A stretch of DNA of 17,355 nt from Ignavibacteriaceae bacterium. Lineage in GTDB: Bacteria; Bacteroidota; Ignavibacteria; Ignavibacteriales; Ignavibacteriaceae. The notes beneath the pieces were generated by a model. It was not told the DNA's origin. It searched no databases and was given only the letters and a program-made list of their open reading frames with translations. Location: positions 1 through 17,355 of the forward strand of contig JACAFA010000291.1 in NCBI GenBank assembly GCA_013388525.1, read 5' to 3'. Of the stretch, positions 13,644 through 17,355 are shown one piece after another; position 1 is the stretch's first letter, and the number at the start of each line of letters is the position of its first letter. Made by a program: the position numbers and the translations under genes.

Positions 13644-14753
13644 ATGGAATTCAAAGTAAATAGTAAAATACTGGAAAAGACACTTTCAAGACTAATTCCC
13701 GCCGTTCCGGCGAGAACACCTATGCCTATTTTAGAAAATTTCCTTTTTGAAATAAAAGGAGGTTTGCTTGTTATTTATGCAACCGATCTTGAAATTTCTC
13801 TAAGATCTTCTATAAATGTTGCTGCTACTGAAAACATTAGCATTGTGGTTCCAGCTAGGCTACTTTATGATGTTATTAGGTCTATGGATGATGTTCAAAT
13901 AAATTTTGGTGTTGATAGCAATGGCAAATTAAAACTTACAACTGAAAACGGTGTCTACAATATAAGCTTTTCACCATCAGAGGATTTTCCGGAAATGCCG
14001 GCAATATCCAAAAGCAAGGAAATCATCATTAATGGAAAAGATTTAAAGCGAGCGATTGATCAAACAGCTTTTGCCATGAGCAAAGAGGATATGCGGCCTG
14101 CAATGACAGGAACCCTTTTTGAATTTACTTCGGAGGGTTTAAAATTTGTTACTACAGATGGACATAGGCTGGTAAGGTTGATTTATAAGAATATTAAAAC
14201 AGGAACAGAAGAACAATATATTATTCCGGAAAGAGCAATCTCGGTGCTATCAAAAATTCTGGGCGAAACAGATGTAAAGATTTATATGGGCAAATCTCAT
14301 ATTACTTTTATAATTGGAGAGGTTGAATTTAGCTCAAGACTCATTGCTGAAAAATATCCCGCTTATAGCAGCGTAATACCGTTAGAAAACGAAAACATAC
14401 TCAAGGTCAAACGAAATGATTTGTTATCCACAATTAAAAGAATGCTACTTTTTTCGTCTTCAAGTTCAAAGCAGGTTAAGTTTTCAATAAGCAAGAACAA
14501 CATTGTTGTATCGGCAGAAGATATTGATATTGGCTCCAACGCAGTTGAAAACATTTTATGCGAATATAATGGTGAGCAGATGGATATTGGGTTCAACACA
14601 CAATATGTTAATGACATTTTAACACATATAGAGGATGATGAGGTTTTGTTTAAGCTTCACTCTCCGACAAAAGCGTGTATAATTGAACCAGGTAAAAAAC
14701 ATGAAGGAGAAGATATCATGCTTCTTCTGATGCCGGTGCGATTAAATAATTAA
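13644..14753 (+). CDS. dnaN: DNA polymerase III beta subunit (sliding clamp)
   Basis: A 369-residue protein, the standard length of the beta clamp, which forms a ring dimer around DNA and tethers the polymerase. The three similar domains fall at about 1-120, 125-245 and 250-369. Family marks include RTPMPILENF (24-33), RPAMTGTLFE (151-160), TDGHRL (171-176) and the C terminus MLLLMPVRLNN, where the last strand resembles the usual MPMRL. Start and ribosome-binding site (AGGAGA, eight bases before ATG) are clear. It begins a separate transcript after the hairpin that ends the lipoprotein unit, and recF starts one base after its stop. Confidence 0.98.
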   Translation: MEFKVNSKILEKTLSRLIPAVPARTPMPILENFLFEIKGGLLVIYATDLEISLRSSINVAATENISIVVPARLLYDVIRSMDDVQINFGVDSNGKLKLTTENGVYNISFSPSEDFPEMPAISKSKEIIINGKDLKRAIDQTAFAMSKEDMRPAMTGTLFEFTSEGLKFVTTDGHRLVRLIYKNIKTGTEEQYIIPERAISVLSKILGETDVKIYMGKSHITFIIGEVEFSSRLIAEKYPAYSSVIPLENENILKVKRNDLLSTIKRMLLFSSSSSKQVKFSISKNNIVVSAEDIDIGSNAVENILCEYNGEQMDIGFNTQYVNDILTHIEDDEVLFKLHSPTKACIIEPGKKHEGEDIMLLLMPVRLNN

Positions 14754-14754
14754 A

Positions 14755-15867
14755 ATGTTCCTATCCTCAATCTGTCTGAGAAATATTAGAAAACACACTA
14801 ACAGCAGAATCGATTTTACTAACAAACTAAATTATATAGTTGGCGCTAATGGTGTTGGTAAAACCACTGTTCTGGAAGCGATTTATTACCTTTCAACAAC
14901 AAAGAGCAGCGCCACAACATCAGATTCAGAAGTTGTTAAAATAGGAGAAGATAATTTTACTATTCAGGGCGATTTTGTTGGATTAACGAATGACTTTGTT
15001 CAGATAAACTATTCCACAACAGAAAACAAAAAGACATATATGCTGAACAACAAACAGGTAAGTAAATTTTCAGATGTTATAGGAAAATTTCCTGTTGTTA
15101 TGCTTTCTCCTTCTGATCATAAAATAACAGAAGGTTATCCGGCAGAGAGAAGAAAATTTGTTGACTCCGTGATTTCACAGGCGAGCCGCACTTATTTAAA
15201 TCTTCTGATAGAATATAACAGAACGCTTAAACAACGCACTTTTCTGCTAAAAAGAATAAGAGAAAATAATTATCAGACGCGTAGTGAACTTGACGCCTGG
15301 AGCGAAAGGCTGGTGAAGTCAGGAACCGAAATAATAAAGCACAGGATAATCTTTATTTCTGAGTTTGAAAACTATGTTGGTGAAACATATAAAAAAATTA
15401 TCTACGAAAAAGAAAATCCCGGAATATCTTATTCTTTCTTAGATGGAAAATGTTTAGGCAACATCGAAGAGTGTTTTCAACAAATGATAAATCAAAAAGT
15501 CGAAGAAGAGATTCGCAGGGGAATAAACCTGGTCGGTCCACACAGGGACGATTTTATCTTTGAAATTAATGGATTAAATCTGAAAAATTATGGTTCACAG
15601 GGGCAACACAAGACATTTCAAACCGTATTGAAATTTGCAGAATATTTTTATCTGAAAGATAAAATGAAAAACGCGCCGGTATTTCTGCTTGATGATGTTT
15701 TTGGCGAACTAGATGCTGAAAGAGCAAAAGCTATCAGCAACTGTCTGTCATCAGTAGGACAGGCGATCGTTACTCTTACAGACTTCGGTAATTTTTCATT
15801 TTTAAAGATAGGAAACGGTGACAGAGTTATAAAAATGTCTTCATCAGGAGAGATATCTTATGCCTAG
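14755..15867 (+). CDS. recF: DNA replication and repair protein RecF
   Basis: A 370-residue SMC-like ATPase that helps load RecA at single-strand gaps together with RecO and RecR. Walker A is GANGVGKTT at 30-38, the ABC signature region is YGSQGQ at 279-284, and Walker B with the D-loop is LLDDVFGELD at 311-320; GPHRDD at 261-266 is another RecF hallmark. The length and motif order are complete. Its ATG lies one base after the dnaN stop with no ribosome-binding site of its own, so translation is probably coupled. Its last eight bases overlap the next gene, whose ribosome-binding site (AGGAGA) lies inside the recF end. Confidence 0.97.
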   Translation: MFLSSICLRNIRKHTNSRIDFTNKLNYIVGANGVGKTTVLEAIYYLSTTKSSATTSDSEVVKIGEDNFTIQGDFVGLTNDFVQINYSTTENKKTYMLNNKQVSKFSDVIGKFPVVMLSPSDHKITEGYPAERRKFVDSVISQASRTYLNLLIEYNRTLKQRTFLLKRIRENNYQTRSELDAWSERLVKSGTEIIKHRIIFISEFENYVGETYKKIIYEKENPGISYSFLDGKCLGNIEECFQQMINQKVEEEIRRGINLVGPHRDDFIFEINGLNLKNYGSQGQHKTFQTVLKFAEYFYLKDKMKNAPVFLLDDVFGELDAERAKAISNCLSSVGQAIVTLTDFGNFSFLKIGNGDRVIKMSSSGEISYA

Positions 15868-16147
15868 CAGTTTTAAAAGTTTAAAGGAAGTTTTCAAAAA
15901 AGAAAAATCACTGGCTGTTGTTCGGGAAATTGTAGAATCATCAGATGTAATAGTACATTTTTATGAAATGTTTCCTAATCTGGAGAAAGTGGCCAGTCCT
16001 CTGCACTGTGAGAAGAAAGTTTTGAAAGTTAAAGTCGAGAACCCCGCATGGAGAAATGAATTAAAATTTATGGAAGCAGAAATGATAGACAAAATAAATA
16101 CTTTCTTTAATGAACAAAGAATTAATCAAATAAGGTTTATTGGATAA
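15860..16147 (+). CDS. DUF721 protein, DciA-like putative replicative helicase loader
   Basis: A 95-residue protein with the DUF721 pattern: a helical N-terminal part, then ASPLHCEKKVLKVKVENPAWRNEL (about 45-68), a helix, and the final strand INQIRFIG (88-95). NPAWRNEL at 61-68 is the best mark. DciA is known as an ancestral loader or operator of the DnaB helicase in bacteria that lack DnaC/DnaI; many of these have a DUF721 gene near dnaA or between recF and gyrB. Assignment to DciA rests on this domain and on context, so the role is inferred. It overlaps recF by eight bases and gyrB starts three bases after its stop. It is short for DciA, with no extra domain. Confidence 0.85.
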   Translation: MPSSFKSLKEVFKKEKSLAVVREIVESSDVIVHFYEMFPNLEKVASPLHCEKKVLKVKVENPAWRNELKFMEAEMIDKINTFFNEQRINQIRFIG

Positions 16148-16150
16148 ACT

Positions 16151-17355
16151 ATGACAAAAGAAAAAAAGCAATCAGAATATAGTGCGAAAAACATTAATGT
16201 ATTGAAGGGACTTGAAGCAGTTCGCAAGCGACCCGCGATGTATATTGGAGATGTTAGCAGCCGTGGTCTTCATCATCTTGTTAATGAAGTTGTTGATAAT
16301 AGCATCGATGAAGCCCTTGTTGGTTATTGTGATCAAATAGATGTTCAAATAAACAAAGACGGCTCAGTAACAGTAACAGATAATGGAAGAGGCATTCCCG
16401 TCGACATTCATCCTGTTGAAAAGCGGTCTGCGCTTGAAGTTGTAATGACCGTTTTACACGCAGGTGGCAAGTTCGACAAAACATCATATAAAGTTTCCGG
16501 TGGTTTGCATGGTGTTGGTGTTTCAGTTGTTAACGCACTATCTGAGTGGCTGAAGGTTGAAGTTAAAAGAGATGGAAAAATTTATTTTCAGGAATATAAG
16601 CGTGGCGTTCCAGTTAAACCCGTGAAAGAAATCGGAAAAGCAAGAAGAGGCGAAAGAGGAACAACAGTTACTTTCCTTCCCGATCATGAAATATTTAAAG
16701 TCACTGATTTTCGTTTTGATATATTAGCAGAAAGAATGAGGGAACTTGCCTATCTTAATAAGAACATCACCATCAATATAAAAGATGAAAGGAACGGCGG
16801 AGAATCAGCCTCTTTCCATTTTAAAGGTGGGCTCATAGAATTTGTAAAATATCTTGATGAATCCCGACAACCGCTGCATAAAACGGTTTATATAGAGGGT
16901 GAAAAAGATAATACTCCGATCGAAATAGCTTTTCAGTACACCGATGGTTATTCAGAAAACATTTTTTCTTATGTAAATAATATTAATACGCATGAAGGCG
17001 GAACCCATCTCGTTGGATTTAAAACTGCGCTTACCAGAACTCTTAATAATTATGCGTATAAAAATGGACTGATTAAAGAAGGAAAAATATCTCTCACCGG
17101 AGATGATTTTAGAGAAGGACTTACGGCAGTAATATCAGTTAAGGTTGCAGAGCCCCAGTTTGAAGGACAAACAAAAACTAAACTTGGCAACAGCGAAACA
17201 AAGTCGGCCGTTGAAACTCTTGTTGGTGAAAAACTTGCAGAATTTCTTGAAGAAAATCCTCCGGTTGGTAGAAAGATAATTGAAAAATGTATGCGCGCCG
17301 CAGAGGCAAGAGAAGCAGCAAGAAAAGCGCGAGATCTTGCAAGAAGAAAAAATGC
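16151..17355 (+). CDS. gyrB: DNA gyrase subunit B, N-terminal part, cut by window edge
   Basis: The first 401 codons are present and the frame is open at the right edge. Residues 20-37 (GLEAVRKRPAMYIGDVSS) are the GyrB start. The GHKL ATPase site shows NEVVDNSIDE (45-54, with Glu46 the general base and Asn50 for magnesium), DNGRGIP (77-83) and GGLHGVG (117-123). The transducer domain follows, with QTKTKLGN near residue 341. GyrB with GyrA introduces negative supercoils using ATP. ParE is the main alternative, but the link to dnaN-recF favours gyrB. The TOPRIM and C-terminal parts lie outside the window. It starts three bases after the DUF721 gene and probably belongs to the dnaN transcript. 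Confidence 0.95.
   Translation, partial: MTKEKKQSEYSAKNINVLKGLEAVRKRPAMYIGDVSSRGLHHLVNEVVDNSIDEALVGYCDQIDVQINKDGSVTVTDNGRGIPVDIHPVEKRSALEVVMTVLHAGGKFDKTSYKVSGGLHGVGVSVVNALSEWLKVEVKRDGKIYFQEYKRGVPVKPVKEIGKARRGERGTTVTFLPDHEIFKVTDFRFDILAERMRELAYLNKNITINIKDERNGGESASFHFKGGLIEFVKYLDESRQPLHKTVYIEGEKDNTPIEIAFQYTDGYSENIFSYVNNINTHEGGTHLVGFKTALTRTLNNYAYKNGLIKEGKISLTGDDFREGLTAVISVKVAEPQFEGQTKTKLGNSETKSAVETLVGEKLAEFLEENPPVGRKIIEKCMRAAEAREAARKARDLARRKN

Noticed and set aside
16281..16487. 68-codon minus-strand open frame inside gyrB
   Set aside because: It is antisense to the conserved GHKL motifs of gyrB and rich in Cys, Leu, Gln and His as expected for a shadow frame.

Overview
The window looks like chromosomal core sequence around the replication origin of an AT-rich bacterium of the FCB group (Bacteroidota/Chlorobi/Ignavibacteriota side). 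My best guess is Ignavibacteriota or a relative; that is inference. The reasons are: promoters of the form TTG-N20-TAnnTTT(G) instead of -35/-10 boxes, a Bacteroidota-style YidC, a DUF4918-type uracil-DNA glycosylase-like protein, a patatin/POTRA/barrel outer-membrane protein, and a small DUF721 (DciA-like) gene between recF and gyrB. No mobile element, CRISPR array, tRNA or rRNA was seen.

Left part (1-5640): the 3' end of a NUDIX hydrolase gene, a DUF4918 glycosylase-like gene and a class I methyltransferase run rightward. They meet, tail to tail, a leftward pair: an alpha/beta hydrolase whose stop codon directly abuts the start of a putative ArsP_2-like membrane permease. Divergent from that pair are glycogen synthase (glgA) and a CYTH-domain protein, likely one transcript.

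Middle (5637-10891): leftward genes in the order rpmH, rnpA, yidC, then a 903-residue patatin-like protein with POTRA-like repeats and a C-terminal barrel. rpmH (47 codons) drives the classic rpmH-rnpA-yidC block. yidD is missing, and rnpA and yidC both lack an ATG start.

Origin region (10892-13102): two gene-free stretches flank dnaA. The 428-base left stretch and the 382-base right stretch carry DnaA-box-like sites, several perfect dyads, and a shared 14-base element (consensus TGTTKATAASTTGT) with two copies left of dnaA and one right of it. A consensus DnaA box lies a few bases before the dnaA ATG, which suggests autoregulation. This is the best oriC candidate in the window and possibly bipartite.

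Right part (13103-17355): a small unrecognised lipoprotein gene is inserted between dnaA and dnaN. After a strong hairpin and a separate promoter come dnaN, recF, a DUF721/dciA-like gene and the first 401 codons of gyrB, all rightward and packed with overlaps or gaps of 1-3 bases. Together these supply the initiator, sliding clamp, gap-repair ATPase, probable helicase-loader factor and gyrase. I see no clearly novel multi-gene system; the most interesting content is the origin architecture and the lipoprotein insertion.
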